From a bacterium (GTDB lineage: Bacteria; Joyebacterota; Joyebacteria; Joyebacterales; Joyebacteraceae), in assembly GCA_025774935.1 (NCBI GenBank), contig JALGZK010000001.1:336266-400265 (forward strand): DNA of 64,000 bases. Reading direction: 5' to 3'. Both the position numbers and the translations under genes were made by a program. The first letter of the stretch is position 1. Each line of letters begins with the position of its first letter. Of the stretch, positions 52,055-60,414 are shown in pieces. The notes under the pieces were generated by a model. It had not been told where the DNA came from. It did not search any database and worked only from the letters and a program-made list of their open reading frames with translations.

Positions 52055-53326
52055 ATGCACACGACGGTCGAGAGAACGGACAGACTGAGGGGCGCCCTAC
52101 GCATGCCGGGCGACAAGTCGGTCGCGCACAGGGCCCTCATCCTCGGCGCGCTCGCCAGAGGAATGCAGACCATCGAGGGTCTGCCGGCGTCGGAGGATGT
52201 CGCGAGCACGGCGAGCTGCCTCCGTTCGCTCGGGTGTCGGGTCGACGTCGACGCAGGCGGCCGCGCGCGCATCTCGAGCCGAGTGAGGCTGAACGGCGAG
52301 GAGCTCTTCGCCGGGAACTCAGGAACCACGGCCCGCCTCATCGCGGGCCTCGTCGCCGGAAGGGACTTCGTCTGCACCATCGACGGGGACGAGTCGCTCA
52401 GGAGACGGCCGATGGGACGGATCGCCGAGCCGCTCGCGCTCATGGGCGCCGACGTAGAGACGAGCCCCGCCGGAACCCTTCCCATGCGGATCCGCGGGGG
52501 CGGCCTGACCGCCATCGAGTACCGGCCGCCCGTCGCGAGCGCCCAGGTCAAGAGCGCGGTGCTCATAGCCGGCCTCCGCGCGGAAGGAGACACGGCAGTC
52601 GTCGAGCGCGTGCCGACGCGGGACCACACGGAGAACCTCCTGGCCGCGATGGGCGCCGTGGTCGACCGGAGCCCCGGCAGAGTGCAGGTGAGCGGCGGGG
52701 CAGAGCTCCGGGCGATTCACGTGCGGGTGCCGGGGGACATCTCCTCGGCTGCGTTCTTCATCGCGGCCGCGGTCCTCTGTCCCGACTCGGAGGTGCGCAT
52801 CGTCGGAGCCGGAGTCAACCCCACTCGCACCGGCATCCTGGAGGCGCTCGGGGCGATGGGAGCCGACGTCTCTCTGGAGAACGTCGAGACGAGCGCGGGC
52901 GAGCCGATCGCTGACATCGTCGCGCGGTCGAGCGCACTCCGGGGCACGGACGTGGCCGGGCCCGTGATCCCGAGAGTCATCGACGAGCTGCCGCTCCTCG
53001 CGGTCGTCGCCACGCAGGCGGAGGGAACTACGACCGTCAGGGACGCGGCCGAGCTGCGCCACAAGGAGTCGGACAGGATAAGCGCCATCGTGGAGAACCT
53101 GCGGCTCGTCGGAGCCGACATCGAGGAGCTCGAGGACGGCTTCGTCGTCCGCGGGCCGACGCGGCTCGTCGGAGGTCGCGTGTCATCGCTGGGCGACCAC
53201 CGCATCGCGATGGCCATGGCGGTGGCCGGACTTCGCGCCGGAGGAGAGACGACGATCGACGGAAGCGAAGCGGTCGGCGTCTCCTACCCGGGCTTCTTCC
53301 GCGATCTCGAATCGCTCGTGGCGTGA
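52055..53326 (+). CDS. aroA: 3-phosphoshikimate 1-carboxyvinyltransferase (EPSP synthase), class II-like
   Basis: Sixth shikimate step. The 423-residue product has PGDKSVAHRALIL, the GNSGTTARL loop, SLRRRPMGR, SAQVKSA, TRDHTEN, GVNPTRTG, VIDELPLLAV and RHKESDRI. The combination GDKS, SAQVK, RDHTE and NPTR is the motif set described for class II EPSP synthases rather than the E. coli-type class I enzyme. The 88-bp gap before it has an 8-bp inverted repeat (51969-51976 with 52016-52023) but no clear promoter. Confidence 0.95.
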   Translation: MHTTVERTDRLRGALRMPGDKSVAHRALILGALARGMQTIEGLPASEDVASTASCLRSLGCRVDVDAGGRARISSRVRLNGEELFAGNSGTTARLIAGLVAGRDFVCTIDGDESLRRRPMGRIAEPLALMGADVETSPAGTLPMRIRGGGLTAIEYRPPVASAQVKSAVLIAGLRAEGDTAVVERVPTRDHTENLLAAMGAVVDRSPGRVQVSGGAELRAIHVRVPGDISSAAFFIAAAVLCPDSEVRIVGAGVNPTRTGILEALGAMGADVSLENVETSAGEPIADIVARSSALRGTDVAGPVIPRVIDELPLLAVVATQAEGTTTVRDAAELRHKESDRISAIVENLRLVGADIEELEDGFVVRGPTRLVGGRVSSLGDHRIAMAMAVAGLRAGGETTIDGSEAVGVSYPGFFRDLESLVA

Positions 53327-53400
53327 CGGGGACGCCGGGGCGCGGCCCCGCCAGCGCGACGGTCTCGCCGGGCCGAACACGGTAGTGGGAGGGACGCACG

Positions 53401-54291
53401 TTGGAGGTCTCAGGACACACGAAGCTCTACTGCCTCATCGGCGATCCCGTGTCGCACTCGCTGTCCCCGTTCATCATGAACAGGGCCTTCGAGCGGCTCG
53501 AGATCGATGGGCTCTACGCGGCCTTCCGTATCGACTCGAGGGAGCTTCCCGCCGCGCTCGCCGGACTCAGGGCAATCGGGGCCGCAGGAGCGAACGTGAC
53601 GTCCCCGCACAAGGAGGCCGTACTGGAGTTCGTCGACCACGCCTCCGACCGCGTCGCCGCCATCCGGGCGGCCAACACGCTCGTCTTCGAGAGCGACTGG
53701 ACCAGAGGTCTCAACACGGACGCGACCGGCACGGCGATCGCTCTCGAGCGACTAGGAGGTGTGCGGCTGCGGGGCAGGCGCACCCTCGTGTTCGGAGCCG
53801 GCGGCGCCGCGCGCGCGGCAGCCTACGGGATCCTGGAGGCCGGGGGCTCGTCCGTCGCGTTCTGCGCCCGCGACCCGCAGAGGGCGGAGTCGGTCGTCTC
53901 GCTTCTCCGCGACGCCTTCCCGGAGGCGCGGATCTCGTGTGTCCCGATGGAGGGTGCCGAGCACGCTGAGCGGAGGAACGCCGCGGTTCTCGAGTCCGAC
54001 ATTCTGATCAACGCGACGCCGATCTCACCGCCCATCGAGTCCCCGGAGTCGGTGCGGCCGGAGCAATGCTGCTTCGACTTCGCGTACGCCAGGCGCCGGA
54101 CGTGCTTCCTGGACCTCGCGCGATCCCGGGGAGCGCTCTGCCTCGACGGGCTCGCGCTGCTCGTGGCGCAGGCCCACGGCGCCTTCCAGGCCTGGACGGG
54201 ACGCGGCTTCGATCTCGAGGAGATGGCAGCGGCACTGGAAGCCCACGAAGGACGGAGCGTCGTCCACCGGGGCGAGGGAGTTCAAAGATGA
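53401..54291 (+). CDS. aroE: Shikimate dehydrogenase
   Basis: NADPH-dependent fourth shikimate step. The 296-residue product has GDPVSHSLSP, ANVTSPHKEAV with the catalytic lysine, GLNTDATG with the aspartate, the nucleotide loop VFGAGGAARAA, INATPISPP and GLALLVAQAHGAFQAWTG. TTG start; a GGAG run follows rather than precedes it, and GGGAGGG lies about six bases upstream. The end overlaps aroC by 4 bp. Confidence 0.94.
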   Translation: MEVSGHTKLYCLIGDPVSHSLSPFIMNRAFERLEIDGLYAAFRIDSRELPAALAGLRAIGAAGANVTSPHKEAVLEFVDHASDRVAAIRAANTLVFESDWTRGLNTDATGTAIALERLGGVRLRGRRTLVFGAGGAARAAAYGILEAGGSSVAFCARDPQRAESVVSLLRDAFPEARISCVPMEGAEHAERRNAAVLESDILINATPISPPIESPESVRPEQCCFDFAYARRRTCFLDLARSRGALCLDGLALLVAQAHGAFQAWTGRGFDLEEMAAALEAHEGRSVVHRGEGVQR

Positions 54292-55430
54292 CTCTTCGGT
54301 TCCTCACGGCGGGAGATTCGCACGGAAGCTGCCTCGTCGGGATCATCGAGAGCCTGCCCGCCGGCGTCCCGATCTCACTCAGGGACATCAGGCGAGACCT
54401 CAGACGCAGAAGGACGTCGCCGGGCAGGAGCTCGCGGCAGAAGCTCGAGGAGGACCGCGTCGAGATCCTCTCGGGGCTCTGGAAGGGGAGAACGACGGGC
54501 GCGCCCGTGGCGATCCAGATTCCGAACGCCGGGCGGAAGGTCGCGGGGAAGGGCGGGGGCGGCCTCTCGACCGTCGCGAGACCCGGGCACGCGGACCTCG
54601 CGGGCTGCCTCAAGTACGGCCTCTCCGAAGTGCCGCCGGTCTCGGAGCGCGCGAGCGCGCGGAGCACGGCGATGCGCGTCGCGATCGGGAGCATCGCGAA
54701 GGCTGTCCTGGATCGCGTCTCGATCGAAGTCGTCTCGCACGTCGTGTCGATCGGGGACGTCGAGGCACGACCCGATACGTCGTCGGTCGAGCGCCTGAAG
54801 AGGGCGACCGCACGGTCCGCAGTTCGCTGCGCCGACGCGGCCTCGGGACGGGAGATGCTCCGCGCGATCGAGTCCGCTTCGAGGGAGGGCCACTCGCTCG
54901 GGGGATCGGTCGAAGTGCTCGCCGTCGGGGTACCGCCCGGCCTCGGCAGCCACGTCTCCTGGGACAGGAAGCTCGACGCGCGCCTCGCCGGAGCCCTCAT
55001 GAGCGTCCAGAGCGTCAAGGCCGTCGAGATCGGCGCGGGGCTCGAGACGAGCCGCATGAGGGGAGTCGACGCGCAGGACGCGATCGTGATCGAGGACGGC
55101 ATGATCACCCGGCCCACGAACCGGGCGGGAGGGATCGAGGGCGGCATCTCCAACGGGGAGAACGTCGTCGTCCGCGTCTACGCCAAGCCGATTCCGACCG
55201 CGCGCAGGTGCCTTCCGACGATCGACCTCGAGACGGGGGAGACGCGCGAGAGTCCGTTCGTGCGCGCCGACGTGTGCGTGGTGCCGGCGGTCGGCGTCAT
55301 CGCCGAGGCCGTCGTCGCCTGGGAGCTCGCGAGGGCACTCCTCGAGAAGTTCGGCGGCGACCACATGGAGGAGATCGAAACGAGGGTGGCAGAGTTCATC
55401 GCCTCGATCGCTAGGAGGAACCGACCGTGA
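54288..55430 (+). CDS. aroC: Chorismate synthase
   Basis: FMN-dependent last shikimate step. The 380-residue product has FLTAGDSHGSCLVGIIESLP (the flavin/phosphate-site histidine), RRRTSPGRSSRQ, RPGHADLAG, RASARSTAMRVAIG and GGIEGGISNG. The lone N-terminal domain architecture is normal. ATG overlapping the aroE stop; GTG of the next gene overlaps its stop. Confidence 0.96.
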   Translation: MTLRFLTAGDSHGSCLVGIIESLPAGVPISLRDIRRDLRRRRTSPGRSSRQKLEEDRVEILSGLWKGRTTGAPVAIQIPNAGRKVAGKGGGGLSTVARPGHADLAGCLKYGLSEVPPVSERASARSTAMRVAIGSIAKAVLDRVSIEVVSHVVSIGDVEARPDTSSVERLKRATARSAVRCADAASGREMLRAIESASREGHSLGGSVEVLAVGVPPGLGSHVSWDRKLDARLAGALMSVQSVKAVEIGAGLETSRMRGVDAQDAIVIEDGMITRPTNRAGGIEGGISNGENVVVRVYAKPIPTARRCLPTIDLETGETRESPFVRADVCVVPAVGVIAEAVVAWELARALLEKFGGDHMEEIETRVAEFIASIARRNRP

Positions 55431-57178
55431 GAACGCGGCCAGATCACGGACCGGCCGGAGACGGTGGGCTTCCGTTCGTCGTCGTCACCGGTTTCATGGG
55501 AACCGGGAAGACCGAGACCGGTCGAGCGCTCGCGGAGCTCCTTGGTCTCGAGTTCGTCGACACCGACGCACTGATCGAGTCCCAGGAGGGAGCGACCATC
55601 GCCGAGATCTTCCGGGACCGCGGGGAGGACTACTTCCGCTCCCTCGAGCGGGACGTCTGTCGGACGCTCACGACCCGTTCCGGCCTCGTGGTCGCGTCGG
55701 GCGGGGGAATGCTGGTGGACGAGGAGAACTTCGCGGCCCTGCACGGGACGGCGACGCTCGTCCTCCTGGAGGCGTCGATCGACGCGATCCTCGAGCGAAT
55801 AGGCGGAGACGACGCGCGCCCGCTCCTCTCGACGGAACGCGGCGCGACTCCGGGCGACGTGAGCTCGGGCCCGGGCGACGGCGGGCTCAGAGGGCGGCTT
55901 CTCGACCTGCTCGCCGAGCGCGAGCCCGCCTACCATCGCATCTCCCTCAGGGTCGACACGACGGAGATCGGACCCGTCCAGGCGGCTTCCCGCATCGCGC
56001 CCTCACTCGAGGTCCCGTCCCGGACGATCACGATCCGCCTTGCTCCCGGTGGGACGCGGACCGCCGGGACGGACGCCGACGACGGGGGAGGCGGGAGGGC
56101 AGGCGCCGTGTCCGCGACCACCCGCGTCGAGATCGGCAGAGGACTCCTCTCCAAACTGGGCGACCGACTCGGTTCCCTGGGCCTCGCGTCGAGAGCGTTC
56201 GTCCTCGCACCTGAGAACGTCGGCGCTCTCTTCGGCGAGCAGATCTGCGCCTCCTTGGAGGGGGCGTCGATCCCCTGGCGTCAGATCGCCGTCAGGGACG
56301 GCGACTCGGAGAAGCGCCTCGAGCAGGCAGGCGAGCTCGTCGACGACCTCGCGTCGCTCGGCGCGGACCGCGACTCCGTCGTCGTCGCGGTCGGGGGCGG
56401 CGTCACGGGAGACATCGCGGGATTCGTCGCCTCGACGTACATGCGCGGCGTGCCGCTCGTCCACGTTCCGACGACTCTCCTCGCGCAGGTCGACTCGAGC
56501 ATCGGAGGGAAGACTGCCGTCAACGCGCCGACCGCGAAGAACCTCATCGGAACCTTCTACCAGCCACACCTGACGCTGAGCGATCCGTGCGTCCTGCGGA
56601 CGCTGCCCGACGACGAGATCGCGAACGGGATGGCCGAGGTCGTGAAGACCGCGCTCATCGGATCGCCCGACCTCTTCACGTTCATCGAGGAGAGGCTCTC
56701 GGACGACCCGGTCCGGGCTCTCCGCGAGACCGGCTTCCTCGAGCGCTGCGTCTGGGACTCAGCGACGGTCAAGGCCGCGATCGTCGAGAGGGATCCGTGC
56801 GAGGTGGGCGAGCGCCGGGTCCTGAACCTCGGGCACACGCTCGGACACGCGTTCGAGGCCGCCGCCGGTTACTCCGAATTGACGCACGGCCAGGCCGTCT
56901 CGATCGGGCTCGTCGCGGCCGTGCGCATCGCGGTGGAGAGGGGGCTCGCCGACGAAGACCTCCTCGCGCGCGTGAGGCGGACCCTCGAGCTCTGCCGTCT
57001 TCCCGTCGCCGCCCCGGAGTTCGACGAGGCCGCGGTCAGAGGAAGCCTCGGGCTCGACAAGAAGAAGCGGTCGGGCCGCCTCCACTTCGTACTGCCCCTG
57101 CGGCCAGGGTCGACGATGGTGGTCGACGACGTCTCCGAGGACGAGATGCTCGCCGCGGTCAGGAGGGAGAAGGAATGA
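55427..57178 (+). CDS. aroKB: Fused shikimate kinase / 3-dehydroquinate synthase
   Basis: A 583-residue two-enzyme fusion. Residues about 15-180 are shikimate kinase, with P-loop GFMGTGKT (22-29), DTD (45-47) and ASGGG (90-94). A variable Gly/Asp-rich linker (about 205-230) follows. Residues about 235-583 are 3-dehydroquinate synthase with GGGVTGDIAGFVAST, PTTLLAQVDSSIGGKTAVN, EVVKTALI and the metal-binding NLGHTLGHAFE. The two steps (2 and 5) are not consecutive in the pathway. Similar fusions are known in Thermotoga. GTG start overlapping the aroC stop. Confidence 0.95.
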   Translation: MRTRPDHGPAGDGGLPFVVVTGFMGTGKTETGRALAELLGLEFVDTDALIESQEGATIAEIFRDRGEDYFRSLERDVCRTLTTRSGLVVASGGGMLVDEENFAALHGTATLVLLEASIDAILERIGGDDARPLLSTERGATPGDVSSGPGDGGLRGRLLDLLAEREPAYHRISLRVDTTEIGPVQAASRIAPSLEVPSRTITIRLAPGGTRTAGTDADDGGGGRAGAVSATTRVEIGRGLLSKLGDRLGSLGLASRAFVLAPENVGALFGEQICASLEGASIPWRQIAVRDGDSEKRLEQAGELVDDLASLGADRDSVVVAVGGGVTGDIAGFVASTYMRGVPLVHVPTTLLAQVDSSIGGKTAVNAPTAKNLIGTFYQPHLTLSDPCVLRTLPDDEIANGMAEVVKTALIGSPDLFTFIEERLSDDPVRALRETGFLERCVWDSATVKAAIVERDPCEVGERRVLNLGHTLGHAFEAAAGYSELTHGQAVSIGLVAAVRIAVERGLADEDLLARVRRTLELCRLPVAAPEFDEAAVRGSLGLDKKKRSGRLHFVLPLRPGSTMVVDDVSEDEMLAAVRREKE

Positions 57179-57618
57179 AGATCCTCGTCATCCACGGTCC
57201 CAACCTGAACCTCCTCGGCAGGAGGGAGCCGGAGATCTACGGGTCGGAGACGCTCGGGGAGATCAACGACCGCATCGAGGAGCGTGCGAGGTTGAGAGGG
57301 GTCTCGGTCGTCACGTTCCAGAGCAACCACGAGGGGGAGATCATCGACGCGATCCACCGAGCGGCTGAGGACGGCCCCGACAGGTGCGACGCGCTCGTGA
57401 TCAATCCCGGAGCCTACACGCACTACTCGATCGCCATCCGCGACGCGATCAGCGGGACGGACCTGCCCACGATCGAGGTCCACCTGAGCGACATCACCGC
57501 TCGCGAGCCCTTCAGGAAGACGTCGGTCATCGCGCCGGTCTGCGTGAAGCAGATCGCGGGGCTCGGAGTGGAGAGCTACCTCCTCGCCATCGACGAGTTC
57601 GCGGACGGCGCGGTCTGA
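57175..57618 (+). CDS. aroQ: 3-dehydroquinate dehydratase, type II
   Basis: Third shikimate step. The 147-residue product is the small dodecameric type, with VIHGPNLNLLGRREPEIYG containing the catalytic tyrosine, FQSNHEGEIID, INPGAYTHYS and EVHLSDITARE with the histidine. ATG overlapping the previous stop by 4 bp, with AAGGA upstream. Its stop lies 36 bp from the convergent tyrA stop, and I see no clear terminator there. Confidence 0.96.
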   Translation: MKILVIHGPNLNLLGRREPEIYGSETLGEINDRIEERARLRGVSVVTFQSNHEGEIIDAIHRAAEDGPDRCDALVINPGAYTHYSIAIRDAISGTDLPTIEVHLSDITAREPFRKTSVIAPVCVKQIAGLGVESYLLAIDEFADGAV

Positions 57619-57654
57619 CCGGGCGGTCGTCTCAGGGCCGTAGCTCGAGCGCCG

Positions 57655-58767
57655 TCACCTTGTCGGCGTCTTCGGCAGCGCTTCCGCGTCGCGCGTCAGA
57701 ACGCGAGCGAACCCCTCGGGATCGTCACGCTCGACCGCGTGCGTCAGCTCACCCAGGGCGGCCGCGAGCGCGCCGTACACCTCGCCCCTGAATGGGTTGA
57801 GGCGCTGGATAGCGTAGTAGAGGCCCGGGTCCTCCTCCAGAACGGAGCGCGCCGTGGCGACCTGACGGGTGAAGGTCGTCGACGCGGCCCGCTCGAACTC
57901 GGACGGGTCGAGACCGGAGCGGGCGAGGGCGTCGGCGAAGAGGATCCCGGTCAGGTGCGCCAGTCCGAGGAGCCACCCCATCAGACGGTCGTGCGCCTCG
58001 AAGGGGAGACTCACCAGGTCGACGTAGGGATGCGCCAGCAGGTCGAGGATCGCCGAACGCTCCTCGGTCTCGTCGTCGGCGACGGCGTGGACGACCGTGA
58101 GTGGCTCGTATGGGTTCTTGCCCGGCCCGAACATGGGGTGGAGCGAGATCGCCTTCGCGCCGGAGCCGCGCAGCGCATCGAGCGGTTCCCTGAGGTGGCT
58201 CTTGATCGACGCGATCTCGAACACCGGCGTCGAGAGACCCCTCCTGGAGAGGTCTGCGAGCACTTCGGCCGTGGTCCCAAGCGGGACCGAGACGATGATC
58301 GCGTCGTACGCGTCGAGATCGGGGACGTCGTCGAGGCTGGCGTACCGGGAGGACGCCTCCGCGCCGCCGGCCCAGGCGATGTCGACGCCGTCGGTGCGGT
58401 GGCCGATACCCTCCAGCAGGCGTCTGAGCCATCCGGCCATGGCGCCGGCTCCTCCGACGATCAGCACGTGAGCCCCGCCCCGAGCCCTCAGCTCCACTCC
58501 CACGCGGTGCTGCCGCTCGACGGATCCTCGAATGATCGCGGCGAAGATGGCCTCCATCACCTCCGGCGACACCCCGCAGAGCTCCGCTGCCTCGCGGGCC
58601 CGCCCCAGCACCCGCTGCTCGACATCCACGACGACGATGGGTCGGCCCTGCTCGGCCTTGACGCGCCCGACGTCCGCGGCCAGTTCGAAGCGGCGCTCGA
58701 GAAGCTCGAGCAGCGCGCGATCGAGCTCCGCGATCTCCTCCCGAAGTCGCGCCATATCGGAGCTCAC
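57655..58767 (-). CDS. tyrA: Chorismate mutase / prephenate dehydrogenase (bifunctional)
   Basis: Makes 4-hydroxyphenylpyruvate for tyrosine. Residues 1-90 form an AroQ-class chorismate mutase helix bundle (LREEIAELDRALLELLERR, GRVKAEQGRPI). Residues about 98-350 form the NAD(P)-dependent prephenate dehydrogenase with VLIVGGAGAMAGW and the catalytic ISLHPMFGPG. The GTG at 58767 is chosen because AAGGAGG sits five bases upstream; an ATG at 58791 has no ribosome site. It has its own promoter, so tyrosine synthesis is uncoupled from the trp-aro transcript. Confidence 0.9.
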   Translation of the reverse strand: MSSDMARLREEIAELDRALLELLERRFELAADVGRVKAEQGRPIVVVDVEQRVLGRAREAAELCGVSPEVMEAIFAAIIRGSVERQHRVGVELRARGGAHVLIVGGAGAMAGWLRRLLEGIGHRTDGVDIAWAGGAEASSRYASLDDVPDLDAYDAIIVSVPLGTTAEVLADLSRRGLSTPVFEIASIKSHLREPLDALRGSGAKAISLHPMFGPGKNPYEPLTVVHAVADDETEERSAILDLLAHPYVDLVSLPFEAHDRLMGWLLGLAHLTGILFADALARSGLDPSEFERAASTTFTRQVATARSVLEEDPGLYYAIQRLNPFRGEVYGALAAALGELTHAVERDDPEGFARVLTRDAEALPKTPTR

Positions 58768-58808
58768 GTGGGCCTCCTTCCAGGGGATCATCAGCGGGGT
58801 GAATGGCG

Positions 58809-58837
58809 ATTCTACGGGCGTCCACCGGTCCAGTCAA
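58809..58837 (-). promoter_or_regulatory. Strong sigma70 promoter for tyrA
   Basis: On the reverse strand TTGACT, a 17-bp spacer and TAGAAT, about 40 bp before the GTG start. Confidence 0.78.
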
Positions 58838-58904
58838 GGCGGCCCTCGGACACCCCCGCGCGGTCCGAACGGACCGCGACCCGGCTCGCGTTCCGTGAAA
58901 CGGC

Positions 58905-58933
58905 TTGACACTCGCGTGGTCCTCACGTACGTT
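58905..58933 (+). promoter_or_regulatory. Promoter for tRNA-Gly
   Basis: TTGACA, a 17-bp spacer and TACGTT, 30 bp before the tRNA. Transcription may continue into the PDZ-radical SAM, der, plsY, gpsA genes. Confidence 0.65.
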
Positions 58934-58963
58934 CTTGATGACAGAGACGGTGAGACGTTGCGA

Positions 58964-59039
58964 GCGGGCATAACTCAGCTGGTAGAGTATCAGCTTCCCA
59001 AGCTGAGAGTCGCGGGTTCGAATCCCGTTGCCCGCTCCA
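58964..59039 (+). tRNA. tRNA-Gly (anticodon CCC)
   Basis: A 76-nt cloverleaf. The acceptor stem GCGGGCA pairs with TGCCCGC, with discriminator T and an encoded CCA. The anticodon arm TCAGC-TTCCCAA-GCTGA gives anticodon CCC. The T arm contains GGGTTCGAATCCC. It reads GGG codons. Confidence 0.95.
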
Positions 59040-59066
59040 TTTTTGTGCCCGCGAGCGGAGGTCCCG

Positions 59067-60401
59067 ATGCGGGTGGAGAGGGTAGAACCGGGGTCCGAAG
59101 CGGACCGCGCCGGCGTCGAGGCGGCGGACCGGCTCTCGCAGATCGACGGGACGCAGATCCGGGACGCCGTCGACGTCGCGTTCGTGCTCGGCATGGCGGG
59201 GAGCGGCCGCGTCCCCTGGGAGTTCGCCCGGGGCGGCGGCCACATCACGGCTCACCTCCCGGCTGACCGCCCGGCGGATCTCGGGATCACGCTCGCCCCC
59301 GACCCGAGCCGCACCTGCGGCAACCGGTGCGTCTTCTGTTTCGTCGACCAGCTCCCGCGCGGACTCCGGAGAAGCCTCTACGTCAAGGACGAGGACTATC
59401 GCCTCTCGTTCTCGCACGGGAACTACATCACCCTGACGAACCTCTCGGACGCGGACTACGAGCGCATCTCCGAGCAGCGGCTCTCGCCGCTCTACGTGTC
59501 GGTGCACGCGACCGACGACGCCGTCAGACGCGGTATGCTTGGAAGTGACCGGACGCCCTCTATAATGAGGGAGCTCCGGCGGCTCGCGGGGGACAGAATC
59601 CGACTGCACACCCAGATCGTCCTGTGCCCCGGCATGAACGACGGCGAGGTCCTCGAGCAGACGCTCGGCGACCTCCATTCCCTCGGCGAGGCCGTCGAGT
59701 CCGTCGCCGTGGTGCCGGTCGGCCTGACGGCGCACAGGGACGGACTCCCGAGCGTGCGGCCGGTGGCGGCGGAGGACGCCGCCGCGGCACTCGACGCGAT
59801 CGACGAGTGGCAGAAGCGCTTCGCGGCGGAGCGCGGCGAGCCGGTCGTCTACGGGTCCGACGAGCTCTACCTCCTCGCCGGAAGGGAACTCCCTCCGTAC
59901 GAAGCGTACGGCGAGTTCCCCCAGATCGAGAACGGGGTCGGACTGCTGCGGGCGTTCGAGGCCGATCTCGAGGAGAGCGCGGGAGCTCTCGCAGCGGGAT
60001 TCGAGGCACCGGTCGACGTCACTGTCGTCACTGCGAAGCTCGCTGCACCGTTCCTGAGAGAGAAGATCGCCGGCGCGCTTTCGAACGTCCCGAATCTGGG
60101 CGTTCGGGTGGTGTCGGCGGAGAACGAACTCCTGGGACCCTCCGTCACGGTCGCCGGGCTCCTCTCGGGAGCCGACATGGCGCGCGCGACACGGACCGCG
60201 CGGTCGGCCGGACGCCCCGCCCTCGTCCTCCTGCCGGGGGAGGCGTTCAACGAGGCCGGGCTCGCGCTCGACGGCATGACGGTCGCGGACGTCGCGCGTG
60301 AATCCGGCGCGGAGCACGTCGTCGCCACGTGCGACCTCGTCGGCGCCATCGTCGAGTTCGCGGGACGGACCGGAGGTTCTACCGAGAAGGAAGCGGCATG
60401 A
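59067..60401 (+). CDS. PDZ and DUF512 radical SAM protein (der-linked family)
   Basis: A 444-residue protein with an N-terminal PDZ-like domain (residues 1-70, VEPGSEADRAGVEAADRL), then a radical SAM-type motif CGNRCVFCFVDQLP and a C-terminal DUF512 region. This corresponds to the conserved family often found next to der (TIGR03279-type). Its function is unknown; the cysteine motif CxxxCxxC is intact. ATG with GCGGAGG upstream, 28 bp after the tRNA. Linkage to der suggests a role around ribosome assembly or envelope lipid synthesis, which is inference. Confidence 0.85.
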   Translation: MRVERVEPGSEADRAGVEAADRLSQIDGTQIRDAVDVAFVLGMAGSGRVPWEFARGGGHITAHLPADRPADLGITLAPDPSRTCGNRCVFCFVDQLPRGLRRSLYVKDEDYRLSFSHGNYITLTNLSDADYERISEQRLSPLYVSVHATDDAVRRGMLGSDRTPSIMRELRRLAGDRIRLHTQIVLCPGMNDGEVLEQTLGDLHSLGEAVESVAVVPVGLTAHRDGLPSVRPVAAEDAAAALDAIDEWQKRFAAERGEPVVYGSDELYLLAGRELPPYEAYGEFPQIENGVGLLRAFEADLEESAGALAAGFEAPVDVTVVTAKLAAPFLREKIAGALSNVPNLGVRVVSAENELLGPSVTVAGLLSGADMARATRTARSAGRPALVLLPGEAFNEAGLALDGMTVADVARESGAEHVVATCDLVGAIVEFAGRTGGSTEKEAA

Positions 60402-60414
60402 AGAAGGAAACAGC

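Noticed and set aside
58768-58791. ATG start for tyrA eight codons upstream
   Set aside because: No ribosome site precedes it, while GTG 58767 has a perfectly placed AAGGAGG.
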